From positions 107,665-171,664 of the forward strand of contig UCKU01000029.1 of the NCBI GenBank assembly GCA_900473185.1: a stretch of DNA of 64,000 nt, read 5' to 3'. A model generated the notes under the pieces. The model did no database searches, was not told the DNA's origin, and saw nothing but the letters and a program-made list of their open reading frames with translations. Positions within the stretch are counted from its first letter, which is position 1. Every line of letters starts with the position of its first letter. Made by a program: the position numbers and the translations under genes. This stretch comes from Hyphomicrobiales bacterium (GTDB lineage Bacteria > Pseudomonadota > Alphaproteobacteria > Rhizobiales > Rhizobiaceae). This document shows, in pieces, positions 18,200 through 26,338 of this stretch.

Positions 18200-19213
18200 T
18201 CAATCGGCTATTCGAATGATCGTTTTTAGTTTGGTTGAGCGACCGTCGATCAGTCGGTGATACGCATCAGGAATTTCGTCGAGTGAGCTCAGAACCTCGA
18301 TGAATTGTGGAAGTGAGGACTGCAGTTTTGGCAACAGCGCGATGGCCTCGGCGAATTCGTCTTCAAAGGCGTGGCAGCCAACGAGGGAAATCTCGCGCTC
18401 GACCAGGAGATTGGGATCCAGATCTAGATGTCCGTGGCTGATGCCCACGAGAGCGAATGCGCCGCCCCCGTCCAGAAGTTCGATGCCTTGCGCGATGGCC
18501 TTTGTGCTTCCCGTTGCATCCACCGCATAACGCAGTCGCGCGTTGCCGAGAGCAGTCCTTGCCTGCAATTTGTCCAGCGCAACCACCGATCCTCCGCAGA
18601 TGCCGGCCACCATCTCAGCACGGGTGCCATTCAAATCCGCAAACAACAGCTTTCCATCGTGGAGTTGTGAAAGCAGCAAACCGCAGAGACCGCCGATTGT
18701 CCCGCAACCGATGAGAATAATCGCTTCGCCTTGGGGCGGATTGAGCCGTCGTACCGCATGAAGGGCGACGGCCAAAGGTTCGGCCATGGCCGCCACTGCG
18801 GGATCAAGTGAGGGGTCGTGCTTGTAAACGAGACGGGCGGGTAGTTGGGTCTGCCCGGCAAACCCTCCGTCGCACACCTCGCCGACGAAACCGAGATGTT
18901 CGCAGATATTGGTCCGACCTGATCTGCATGCTTTACATTGGCCGCAGTAAAAGCGGGAGTCAGCTGCGACGAGGTCACCGATCGCGAGATCTTCGACGCC
19001 CTCGCCAATTGCGCAAACGCGCCCACAGAATTCATGCCCGGCCGTCGATGGGCGTCTGCTGATCCACTGGCCGGTTCGGTAGTTGTGAACATCCGAGCCG
19101 CAGATTCCCGCGGCGCGAACGTCGATCGTCACGTAGCCCGGGGGCGGCGACGGAGGTCTGTCGACTTCCTCGACCCTAAGATCAAACGCGTCGTAAAGCC
19201 GAACCGCCTTCAT
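18200..19213 (-). CDS. zinc-dependent medium-chain alcohol/polyol dehydrogenase
   Basis: The start is the ATG at 19213 (GAAAGG ahead), giving 337 residues. Catalytic zinc ligands are in GICGSDVHNY and GHEFCGRV. The four structural zinc cysteines appear as CGQCKACRSGRTNIC. The Rossmann glycines are in LIGCGTIGGLCGLLL. It belongs to the sorbitol/threonine dehydrogenase group and would oxidise a secondary alcohol with NAD(P). It begins four bases after the HisD-like gene, so the two are translated together. In known dihydroxypropanesulfonate pathways the HisD-like HpsN works with separate 2-dehydrogenases; this enzyme and the SDR at 20829 could fill those roles (inference). Confidence 0.9.
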   Translation of the reverse strand: MKAVRLYDAFDLRVEEVDRPPSPPPGYVTIDVRAAGICGSDVHNYRTGQWISRRPSTAGHEFCGRVCAIGEGVEDLAIGDLVAADSRFYCGQCKACRSGRTNICEHLGFVGEVCDGGFAGQTQLPARLVYKHDPSLDPAVAAMAEPLAVALHAVRRLNPPQGEAIILIGCGTIGGLCGLLLSQLHDGKLLFADLNGTRAEMVAGICGGSVVALDKLQARTALGNARLRYAVDATGSTKAIAQGIELLDGGGAFALVGISHGHLDLDPNLLVEREISLVGCHAFEDEFAEAIALLPKLQSSLPQFIEVLSSLDEIPDAYHRLIDGRSTKLKTIIRIAD

Positions 19214-19217
19214 CCTT

Positions 19218-20546
19218 TCAGCCTCGTTTTGGCAGATAGTTGTCGCGGACCGCCGAGACTGCATGCGCGTGGGATGAGAAGCCTTCATATTCCGCGAGCT
19301 TATGGGCGTGCTTCGCAAACTCGGGATATGCCGACGCTGTCACGTAGCCGATCGAACTGCGCTTCACAAAATCGGTCACCGACAGCGGGCCGAACGTGCG
19401 CGCCCACCGGCTCGTCGGCAGCACGGCGTTTGGACCGAGGCAGAAGTTGGCGATGCTGACGGGCGTATGCGGACCCATGAGGATTTCCGCAGCCTCGGTG
19501 ATCTGTCCGAGATGGGCGAAGGGATCCTGTGACAGGAGCTCGAGATGCTCGGGTGCGTAAGCATTGACGAAGTCGTAGCTTTCCTCGACCGAGGAGGTGA
19601 GGATGATGCCACCGCATTTGCCTGAAAGGACGGCGCTCGAGAACTGAACCCTCTGTTCCGTCATGCGTGCCCAGTGTTCGGGCAATGCGGCGAGGGCCTC
19701 CTCGGCCACACGCCTGCTATGGGTCACGAGATAGGCCGAAGAGTCCGGGCCGTGCTCGGCCTCGATCAGGAGATCGAGTGCTGCGAGGCCGCCATGGACC
19801 GTGTCGTCAGCGAAGATGATCGCTTCCGAAGGTCCTGCGGGCAGGCCCGTATCGATGATGCCTGATAGGCTCCGCTTGGCTGCGACCACCCAAGGGCTTC
19901 CCGGCCCGACGATCTTCAGTGCCGGCTTAATCGTTTCCGTCCCGTAGGCGACAGCTGCAACCGCCTGAGCGCCGCCGACCTTGTAGACAGTTTCCACACC
20001 GGCCAGACGCGCTGCCACCAGCGTTGCTGCGTCCACACTACCGTCCGGGGCTGGCGGTGTGACGATCGCCAGGTTCGGAACGCCTGCCACAACGGCCGGG
20101 ACAGAGGTCATCATCGTAACGGACGGAAACGAACCTTTGCCGCGCGGGACATAGAGCGCAACGGACTTGATCGGGGTGAAGCGGTCGCCAGCGAAGGCGC
20201 CCGGCTTTATTTCCTTCAGCCACATTGCTTCTGGTTTCTGTTCCTCATGGAAATGGCGGATATTCTGAATGCCGAAGGTGATGGCTTCGATCACGTCCTC
20301 GCTGACTAGCTTGAACGCCGCATCGAACTCGGCATCAGTCACCTTGATCGTTGCTTCTGTGATATCCGCCTTGTCGAGCTCCCGGCCGAAGCGGGCGACA
20401 GCGCGGTCGCCTTCGGTGCGCACAGCCTCGAGGATCGGCGCCACTTTCTCGACGAACCCGGAAATGTCCGTTTCGGATCGGCGCAAGAGCGCAGCCTTCT
20501 CATCGGCCCCAAGCTTCGAATATTCGTGAAAAGTGACTTCGGTCAT
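19218..20546 (-). CDS. HisD-family dehydrogenase, probably sulfopropanediol dehydrogenase-like (HpsN-type), not histidinol dehydrogenase
   Basis: 442 residues aligning along its whole length with HisD: IPVKSVALYVPRG, GPGSPWVVAAKR, AGPSEAIIFADD, IEAEHGPDSSAYLV and YAPEHLELL with the catalytic Glu-His. The region that in true HisD reads aGDYasGpNHvLPT is IANFCLGPNAVLPT here. The zinc-ligand Asp is replaced by Asn, and the His of NHVLPT by Ala. That change is typical of HisD paralogues acting on other substrates, for example HpsN, which oxidises (R)-2,3-dihydroxypropane-1-sulfonate to sulfolactate. No other his genes are nearby. The Tau-type importer and hydroxy-acid dehydrogenase fit a sulfonate route. 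The exact substrate remains inferred. Confidence 0.85.
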   Translation of the reverse strand: MTEVTFHEYSKLGADEKAALLRRSETDISGFVEKVAPILEAVRTEGDRAVARFGRELDKADITEATIKVTDAEFDAAFKLVSEDVIEAITFGIQNIRHFHEEQKPEAMWLKEIKPGAFAGDRFTPIKSVALYVPRGKGSFPSVTMMTSVPAVVAGVPNLAIVTPPAPDGSVDAATLVAARLAGVETVYKVGGAQAVAAVAYGTETIKPALKIVGPGSPWVVAAKRSLSGIIDTGLPAGPSEAIIFADDTVHGGLAALDLLIEAEHGPDSSAYLVTHSRRVAEEALAALPEHWARMTEQRVQFSSAVLSGKCGGIILTSSVEESYDFVNAYAPEHLELLSQDPFAHLGQITEAAEILMGPHTPVSIANFCLGPNAVLPTSRWARTFGPLSVTDFVKRSSIGYVTASAYPEFAKHAHKLAEYEGFSSHAHAVSAVRDNYLPKRG

Positions 20547-20756
20547 TGCTCATATCCTTCTTGGCGCACAAAGGTGCACGCAACGGCAATCGTCCGCGCC
20601 CTGACGGCACGACGTCCAACTTGCTCACAGTTCATGCTGAAACGCACCGCAAGTCGGTGGCCACCGGCGCAATAACCTGCAAGCTATTCGTGCGAGGACG
20701 CCGGATATGGTTATCCGGCAAATTCCCAGGAAGTCGAAGACTTCGTTCCCGTTTTT

Positions 20757-20790
20757 ATTGTCTATAGTTGTCTATACATCTATAGACAAT
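20757..20790 (-). promoter_or_regulatory. operator: triple TTGTCTATA half-site upstream of the HisD-like gene
   Basis: The 11-bp arms ATTGTCTATAG (20757-20767) and CTATAGACAAT (20780-20790) are exact inverted repeats. Between them lies a third half-site, TTGTCTATA at 20768-20776, which together with TATAGACAA (20781-20789) forms a palindrome with a 4-base centre. It lies about 210 bases upstream of the HisD-like start codon. A near-identical site precedes the SDR gene, so it is probably bound by the GntR/HutC-type regulator at 17432-18163. Confidence 0.75.
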
Positions 20791-20828
20791 ATGATCACTC
20801 GTGTGCTGTCAAGCGTCATCTTTCGTTT

Positions 20829-21599
20829 CTAGATCGACGCCAAAAAACCGCCATCGACAGGAATGCATTGGCCGGTGATGTAGGCCGATGCGCCACTTGC
20901 GAGGAAGACGACGGCGCCGCCGATGTCGGAGCCATCGCCGAACCGTTTTTGTGGGATCTTGTCCAGCATTTTGGCCGACCAGCCCTCATCCTGATAAAAA
21001 CCCTCGGTCATCGCTGTGCGGAAATAGCCCGGTGCCACTGCATTCACGCGGATGCCCAGCGGCGCCCATTCGGCCGAAAGCGCTCGTGTCATACCGAGCA
21101 GTCCCGACTTCGAGGAGCCATAGGGCACGGCCGTCGGGATGCCGATATAGGAGGTAAGTGAGCAAAGGTTTATGATGCTCCCGCCACCAGGCTGTTTTGA
21201 CATCCGCCGCGCCGCGCCTTGCGACCAGAAGAACGCGCCCTTGAGGTTGGTGCCGATGATCTTGTCCCAGATCTGTTCGTCGACGTTGAGTGAGGGAGAG
21301 ACCTGTTCGTACCCGGCATTATTGACAAGGATATCGACAGCGCCGGTGATGTTTTCGAACTTGCTTAGCGTTTCGTCGATGGACGAGATGTCTGTCACAT
21401 CCTGAGCGCTCGTGATGCAGGTCCTGCCAAGGGCCTCGATCCTCCCTTTGGTTTCACTTAGCGAATTTTGGTCGCGCGCCGTAACGCAAACATCGGCACC
21501 CGCTTCGGCAAGCGCCAGCGCAATCCATTGGCCCAGGCCGCGGCTCGCACCGGTCACAACTGCCACTCTTCCTGCCAGATCGAACATCGTATTGGCCAT
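20829..21599 (-). CDS. short-chain dehydrogenase/reductase (SDR)
   Basis: The start is the ATG at 21599, behind AAGGGGATCATC. The 256-residue product is a classical SDR: cofactor motif VVTGASRGLGQ (about 12-22), DVTD, LVNNAGYE, the catalytic Ser in INLCSLTSYIG, the YGSSK active-site Tyr-Lys, and a C-terminal GQCIPVDGGF. The absence of an Asp at the end of beta-2 does not settle NAD versus NADP. It is a separate transcription unit from the HisD-like gene but carries the same operator 46 bases upstream. It therefore probably acts in the same pathway, as a 2-dehydrogenase of the polyol or sulfonate. Confidence 0.9.
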   Translation of the reverse strand: MANTMFDLAGRVAVVTGASRGLGQWIALALAEAGADVCVTARDQNSLSETKGRIEALGRTCITSAQDVTDISSIDETLSKFENITGAVDILVNNAGYEQVSPSLNVDEQIWDKIIGTNLKGAFFWSQGAARRMSKQPGGGSIINLCSLTSYIGIPTAVPYGSSKSGLLGMTRALSAEWAPLGIRVNAVAPGYFRTAMTEGFYQDEGWSAKMLDKIPQKRFGDGSDIGGAVVFLASGASAYITGQCIPVDGGFLASI

Positions 21600-21644
21600 G
21601 ATGATCCCCTTGCTTTTGCAGGATAGAACCACCGTTCAACAATG

Positions 21645-21666
21645 ATGTCTATACATGTATTGACAA
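21645..21666 (-). promoter_or_regulatory. operator upstream of the SDR gene
   Basis: TGTCTATA (21646-21653), CATG, TATTGACA (21658-21665) is a palindrome with one mismatch and the same 4-base centre spacing as the site at 20768-20789. It lies about 46 bases before the SDR start codon, a position suited to repression. Confidence 0.7.
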
Positions 21667-21754
21667 AGAGACAGTTCGATTTGTGCATGAAAGACGCGCC
21701 ATGTCAAAAGTTGCCACAGGACACTACGCCCAGAAATCCCGATCGGCAGCCGCA

Positions 21755-22017
21755 CGGGTGGAACTGACGCGGGCCGGGGCAGCCTTCTACGAACGCTCGG
21801 TCCGGATCCTCAGCGAAGTCGATCTGTCGACCGAGATCGCCCGCTCGGTTGCCGGCAAGACGACGCGCAAGATTGCGATCGGCACCGTCTATCCCGCCAC
21901 CATCGGCGTGCTTCCGTCCTTCCTTGCGCGCCTTGCGCGTATTGCCCGCAAATATCCTGATATCCGCATGCATATCGAAAGCGGCACCACCGATGACATT
22001 ATCCGCCATATCGAGGG
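21755..22017 (+). pseudogene. N-terminal/middle fragment of a LysR gene (relic A)
   Basis: The DNA aligns with bases ~93-347 of the LysR gene at the window start: RVELTRAGAAFYERSVRILS, EVDLSTEIARSVAGK, IAIGTVYPATIGVLPSFL, then RKYPDIRMHIESGTTDDIIR. A 9-base duplication (LARLARIARK versus SRIARK) is present. Homology begins abruptly at the wing of the helix-turn-helix and ends at HIEG, where unrelated sequence starts. The next part of the same gene reappears at 25349, so a segment of about 3.3 kb appears to have been inserted with a small deletion. Confidence 0.85.
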
Positions 22018-22573
22018 AAGCGACTCTTGCGCGAGCGGAGATTGGATTGCACCTCTTGCGGTAGCGTTTAGACAGGCGTATGAGCCGTCCGAAAATTACG
22101 ACCATCGTCATTCTCCCCGGCTATCACGCTTCAAAAGTGTCCATGCCAACACGTTCCCCAGCTTCCTGCGGCGTATATACGAGATCATGCCGGTGTCGGC
22201 CGCACCCAGACAATCGATGAGGCCGGCGATAGCAAAACCGGTAACGGCGCAGGTCTTTCTTTCGTTTATAGGGTTCGCCTTGCACATCCGCACTAACCAT
22301 GAAAACTGCGATCGGCACTCTCGTTCATGTCGAACGCCTCGGCTCGACACCGGAGACACTTTGCTAGAAAATTGCTTTACCAGGCCAGCCCAAGGAATCC
22401 GTCTAGAGCGTGTTGAAGAGGTCAAACGTCCGCAATGCTCCCATATCAACATAGTGCCGGGACTTGCGACCATAGGAGGTATGTGCCTCCAATATCAACC
22501 AGCATCAGGCAACTAGCAACTACGCAAATCGGAGGAGTTGCGGAGGGCAGCCCACTGACTATTTCGAAATTGC
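22018..22573. other. no gene seen
   Basis: The plus frame running on from the LysR fragment and the opposing minus frames show no family resemblance or ribosome binding sites. It is probably degenerate sequence at the island edge. Confidence 0.4.
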
Positions 22574-23068
22574 TCACGGGCGAGGAAGGTCATTCGCTGC
22601 GATTGGCGACCTGTCCGACCTGATCGCCTCTTGCTTCAATTCTTCAGATTGAAACAGAAATGCGCCTATCGCTCCTGTCGTGATATTCATGAACGATACG
22701 ATCAGCGTGACATAGGTCGTCAAGTCCGAAAAGCTCATTCCTTCGCCAAAACCGGGCTGATTAGAGACATAGAAATCGATCAATATCGCTGCCGCTATGC
22801 ACCAGAACACTATGAACGGCGCGTAAATCAGTATCTTCAAAAGAGTGGGGTCCGCGACGTTCCCTTTGTTTGGATCCCCGCGAAACAGAAATAGTACCGC
22901 AGCCCCTATATATCCGGCGAATACTGGAAAAATAATCTGCACAACCTGCAGTGACTGCTTGGAGGTGAAAGGGGTAAAAAGCGGCGCTATTATCAATAAC
23001 ATAGAGAAGACTACAGTCGTCAGAAGACTTAATATTATCAGCTTTCGCCTAGCTTCAATGGCTGTCAT
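22574..23068 (-). CDS. small integral membrane protein of the GH25 operon
   Basis: The start is the ATG at 23068 behind GGAGAGGGCT, 12 bases after the preceding stop. The 164-residue product has four hydrophobic segments: IILSLLTTVVFSMLLIIAPL, VVQIIFPVFAGYIGAAVLFL, ILIYAPFIVFWCIAAAILID, and VTLIVSFMNITTGAIGAFLF. A charged cytoplasmic tail follows. No family is recognised. It is the last gene of a three-gene unit with a lysozyme and a secreted hypothetical protein, so it may be an immunity, holin-like or anchoring protein. That is suggested only by context. Confidence 0.65.
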   Translation of the reverse strand: MTAIEARRKLIILSLLTTVVFSMLLIIAPLFTPFTSKQSLQVVQIIFPVFAGYIGAAVLFLFRGDPNKGNVADPTLLKILIYAPFIVFWCIAAAILIDFYVSNQPGFGEGMSFSDLTTYVTLIVSFMNITTGAIGAFLFQSEELKQEAIRSDRSPIAANDLPRP

Positions 23069-23080
23069 AGCCCTCTCCAA

Positions 23081-24466
23081 TCAATTGCCGCGAGAAACTT
23101 TACACGTCAACGAACCTTTAAGAAGATCAATGATATGTCTGCGCATTCTATCAGCCGGCTGGTCCGCGACGGTCATGTAATCTCCTTGCGAATAACTGTG
23201 CGTTGGCGAAACCGAAGCTGAAATCGCGATCGACGCCTGAAGTCCGCTGTCTTCAGCAAAAAGATCGACGCGGGTCGTCGAAATTTCGTACATAACTTTG
23301 TGCTCGTCGAGCAACTTCGAAGGTCCAAATCTGTTCGTCATCAGGACCGTTCGAAGGTCCCCCTTTTTCGCGATGTCTACGTTGTACGAGGGGTCTGGGT
23401 CGATTCCATTGACGGATTTGAGCTTGTCGGCGACCTCAGTTGCCAGTTGATCTATGTCGTGCTTTTCCGAACCAGCATTGCAGACGAGTTCATCTCCACC
23501 TATCCCGTCGAGCCCGTTCAAAGCATTCGGATAGATTGAGGCTCTGATGAAAGTCGATTTCCCATCCGTGGTTACAACGGTATAGCAGTTCTCTGGACCA
23601 CCTGGCACGCCTGAGACGCTCGTTACGGTGCAGGCGGCAATTGAATGAATTTTGCCACGCTTGGAGGTGAGTATGACAGCTATGCTACAGGCCTCCGAGC
23701 ATTTGCTGAGATCAGCCGTATCTGAAAAACGCACGTAATCCGACCAGAATTGGACAATCTTGTCACCATCGGCCACGTCGCTGACGGTTGCGAAGTCTCC
23801 AAAAAGATCATGGCCTCGGTAATCAAAGCTATGGTGTAGAAGGGTATCAAAGGTGTCCGGGCCTGCAGTGACGCTAAGCTCCGGCAGACTTTCGCTGTTT
23901 GCTGTCAGAAGGCTGCGGCCGAATGTCCAATCCTCGCCCAAGGCTTCCATCTCGGGGCGCATTTCCTCGGGTGCGTCGTCCAAGTAACCGATCTCGCGAT
24001 TCATTTTTTCATAGTCGAGATCGATTTTGCCACCATACGCGGCAAACGGCACAAACCCTGGATAGGGTGGAAGAACCAGTACAGGCTTCGGATTATCGAG
24101 CTGTGCTTCGCTTGCAGTTTGCCATGCATTGACGACGGACAGCTGGTTATAGGGCGGCCCTTCATTCTCGCGAGCGATTTGCCTCGCGGCGAAGGGAGCC
24201 AGTTTGTGCGCTACATGCCTTAGTTTCCCCCACTCTCTTTCGGTTAGAAATCGGCTGACACAGGCGATCCGATAATTGAAAAACGTACAGGATTTGACCG
24301 GATCTTTTCTAAGGATTGATCTGAGCGCAATATTAGCCGCGTTCGAATATTGAGCTTCAAAGAAAACTGCTTGGATCCGAGCATTCGGACCTTCAGATGC
24401 CATGCTCACAGAAGCGATAGGCTGAAATCCGATGAGGGCCACAATCGACCACAACAATCCTCGCAA
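23081..24466 (-). CDS. hypothetical secreted protein, 461 residues
   Basis: It uses a TTG start at 24466 preceded by GGAGAAG. A signal peptide covers about the first 24 residues (LLWSIVALIGFQPIASVSMA). The mature part has several cysteines (KSCTFF, IACVSRF, KCSEACS, AACTV, ENCYTV, LVCNAG) that could form periplasmic disulfides. A segment EACSIAVILTSKRGKIHSIA precedes a beta-rich part. I recognise no domain. It lies 54 bases after the lysozyme gene and 12 bases before the membrane protein gene. Base composition is lower in GC than the metabolic operons. Confidence 0.6.
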   Translation of the reverse strand: MRGLLWSIVALIGFQPIASVSMASEGPNARIQAVFFEAQYSNAANIALRSILRKDPVKSCTFFNYRIACVSRFLTEREWGKLRHVAHKLAPFAARQIARENEGPPYNQLSVVNAWQTASEAQLDNPKPVLVLPPYPGFVPFAAYGGKIDLDYEKMNREIGYLDDAPEEMRPEMEALGEDWTFGRSLLTANSESLPELSVTAGPDTFDTLLHHSFDYRGHDLFGDFATVSDVADGDKIVQFWSDYVRFSDTADLSKCSEACSIAVILTSKRGKIHSIAACTVTSVSGVPGGPENCYTVVTTDGKSTFIRASIYPNALNGLDGIGGDELVCNAGSEKHDIDQLATEVADKLKSVNGIDPDPSYNVDIAKKGDLRTVLMTNRFGPSKLLDEHKVMYEISTTRVDLFAEDSGLQASIAISASVSPTHSYSQGDYMTVADQPADRMRRHIIDLLKGSLTCKVSRGN

Positions 24467-24520
24467 ACTACTTCTCCAGTCGATACCGGGCGCAAAATCG
24501 ATTCACAGTGTGCCGTTTGC

Positions 24521-25138
24521 TCAAGTTCCCCAAAAGTTTTTCAAATCTTGCGCGCTTCCATTGAAGGTATCGCGGTCAAACCGAACTCCTCCTACATCAT
24601 GCGGCTCGGGACCGAATGCTCCATCCGTATATTGCCACATCGTCCATGTTGGCCAGTTCGGCGGAACCACGGGGGTTGGCCCGTATTGCGCAAGCCAAAA
24701 CCAGCATTGTGCGAGGATCGGATCGTTGCCTGTGCCCAAGAGCTGCTTGATGTAGTGGCCTGAGTAAAATCCCGGATAACGGCCGGTGACTTCTTTGACA
24801 TGGGTGACAAAGGCTCGCGCTTCCTCGAGGCTCATGCTTGGGCCGGTCGGGTTGGGTTCAAAATCGAGCACCATTACAGTAGTGTCGAAATCTTGAACAG
24901 TATCAAGGAAGTGTTGTGCTTGCTTAAGGCCGTCACTGCCGGTTGCAAAGTGGTAAGAACCCCACAACAAGCCCTCACTGAGAGCTTTTGCTCTATTGGA
25001 AGCGAAATTTGGATCAACTCCAGACTGTCCCTGTGTAGCTTTGTGGATTACTCCCACAATACCCAACGCTGCAAGTTTATCGAATTTTACTTTTCCGTTG
25101 TGGTGAGATATGTCAAGGATAACATTTGCGCCCTGCAT
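24521..25138 (-). CDS. GH25-family lysozyme (N-acetylmuramidase)
   Basis: The ATG at 25138 has GGAG eight bases upstream; the TTG at 25162 has none. The 205-residue product has the GH25 barrel pattern: VILDISHHNGKVKF with the first Asp, GVIHKATQGQ, WGSYHFATG, VMVLDFEPNP with the catalytic Asp-x-Glu, GRYPGFYSG and MWQYTDG. These enzymes cleave the MurNAc-GlcNAc bond of peptidoglycan. No signal peptide is visible, so export by another route or release by lysis would be needed. It heads an operon with a secreted protein and a membrane protein. An endolysin or an antibacterial effector are both possible. Confidence 0.87.
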   Translation of the reverse strand: MQGANVILDISHHNGKVKFDKLAALGIVGVIHKATQGQSGVDPNFASNRAKALSEGLLWGSYHFATGSDGLKQAQHFLDTVQDFDTTVMVLDFEPNPTGPSMSLEEARAFVTHVKEVTGRYPGFYSGHYIKQLLGTGNDPILAQCWFWLAQYGPTPVVPPNWPTWTMWQYTDGAFGPEPHDVGGVRFDRDTFNGSAQDLKNFWGT

Positions 25139-25348
25139 CGCAATGATCTCCAGCGGCACCAATACATTTTGTACATATATCTACATTTATACAACTCAAT
25201 GTCAATGCGTTATATCTGAAGATATAGAGGGTTCGATTTTTAAACCCAGTTTTTTTGCTTTAGTACGTCATCACGATATGAAGTAACAACTTACCTCTGG
25301 CTTTAGGACAACGTCAGCAAACTGACAAAAACGCGTGGCGATCCGCTG

Positions 25349-25470
25349 GCCACTGAATGCTGGCGCTATTTGCTGGCTGTCGCCAAGGACAGTGCGTTAT
25401 CGCTGAAGGGCGAGATCGATGTATAGGAGCTGCGCTCCAAGAAGATCATCTCCTTTTCCCGTCAGAGGCT
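25349..25470 (+). pseudogene. middle fragment of a LysR gene (relic B)
   Basis: The DNA aligns with bases ~413-534 of the LysR gene at the window start. It reads LLAVAKDSALSLKGEIDV, then a TAG, then ELRSKKIISFSRQ, versus LLAVAKESPLSLKSEIDLED LRSEKIISFSRQ in the intact copy. The in-frame stop and abrupt ends show it is dead. It continues relic A after a gap of about 65-85 bases of the original gene. Confidence 0.8.
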
Positions 25471-25951
25471 CTCTGCCGAATTGGGCGACGCTTATTTAAG
25501 GCTGCTTACCTTAGCGTTTTCCTTATTTAAAAAAGACGGCGGCTTGCTTAAATAGCGGCTCAAAATCATACTCGCGCCATGTCTGATTCCGAACCCAGTC
25601 AGCGGCATGGCCGCTTTGTCGAAACCTCCGTTTAGAGGGTTTTGGTGTGGTTGAGGAGGTGACCGGCTGTAAACGAGGTCGCGTCTTCAGTTATAGGCGG
25701 TACCTTGCGATCCTAAGCGAAGGCACTGATCCCTTGCCCGCAACCTCGTGAATAAACCAAGCGATTTGAGGAGCCCTTGCTGCTTTCATTTTTTATCATG
25801 GTTTTGTCAGAATGGCGACCTTTCGTTCGATCGCATATGAACGAAAACAATAAGTTAAAGATCGAAACGAAGGACCGCTTATATCAGGAGTAGGCTGACA
25901 GCGTCTTTCCTCCAGACAAGAACCCTCATGCTGACGTTAAGCGGCGGCCTC
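25471..25951. other. AT-rich junction with nested repeats, no gene
   Basis: CTTATTTAA occurs directly repeated at 25491-25499 and 25522-25530. An imperfect inverted partner (GGCTTGCTTAAATAGCG) lies at 25541-25557. The layout resembles the end of a mobile element or a recombinase core site. From 25640 to 25950 I see no gene. Confidence 0.4.
25489..25557. repeat. imperfect inverted repeat around TTATTTAAG
   Basis: The left arm CGCTTATTTAAGGCTGC (25489-25505) and right arm GCGGCTTGCTTAAATAGCG (25539-25557) are complementary with small gaps. It lies next to a lysR fragment and 400 bases from a tyrosine recombinase relic. Confidence 0.45.
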
Positions 25952-26250
25952 TCAGACTTGATTCAGAATATGGGCTGCAAGCGCCGACTTATCCTGTGGC
26001 AAAAACCGACCGTAGCGCTGCCGGATCATGTCCGGTGTATCTTGGATCGCGTAACTTGCCTGTTCATGCGAACAGGTCTGCTTCAGAATGTAGGCGGCGA
26101 GGACATCGCGGACATTATGCGGGCCATGGGGCAATAGCCCTTTGGTGGCACCGCAACCGCTATAGCGATTATAGATACCGTAGCGCTGGATGGCCAGACG
26201 CCAAGCCCCATAGAAGGCCGTCCGGTTCTGGGGCCAGTAAAATCCTCAAC
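25952..26250 (-). pseudogene. C-terminal fragment of a tyrosine recombinase/integrase
   Basis: On the minus strand a frame of about 98 codons reads FYWPQNRTAFYGAWRLAIQR, GLLPHGPHNVRDVLAAYILK, then SHEQASYAIQDTPDMIRQRY and GRFLPQDKSALAAHILNQV, then a stop. This is the catalytic end of a phage-type integrase: H-x-x-R appears as PHNVRDVLA, and the nucleophilic Tyr is in MIRQRYGRF. The N-terminal domains are absent, and a stop sits just upstream of the homologous part. It suggests that the neighbouring region arrived by site-specific recombination. Confidence 0.7.
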
Positions 26251-26338
26251 CATTTGCAGCTAAACAACTCTCGATTCTGATCAGGATGGCGCTGTCGGAA
26301 TGCTGCCAATTTCGAGCTGTGCGGAGGGAATAGGGTGA

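Noticed and set aside
19218..20546. Histidine biosynthesis gene hisD
   Set aside because: Zinc-ligand and NHVLPT positions differ from true HisD and there are no other his genes. The operon context is transport and dehydrogenases.
25471..25560. Possible CRISPR-like repeats
   Set aside because: Only two direct copies of a 9-bp AT-rich word with one inverted partner. No regular spacers or cas genes.
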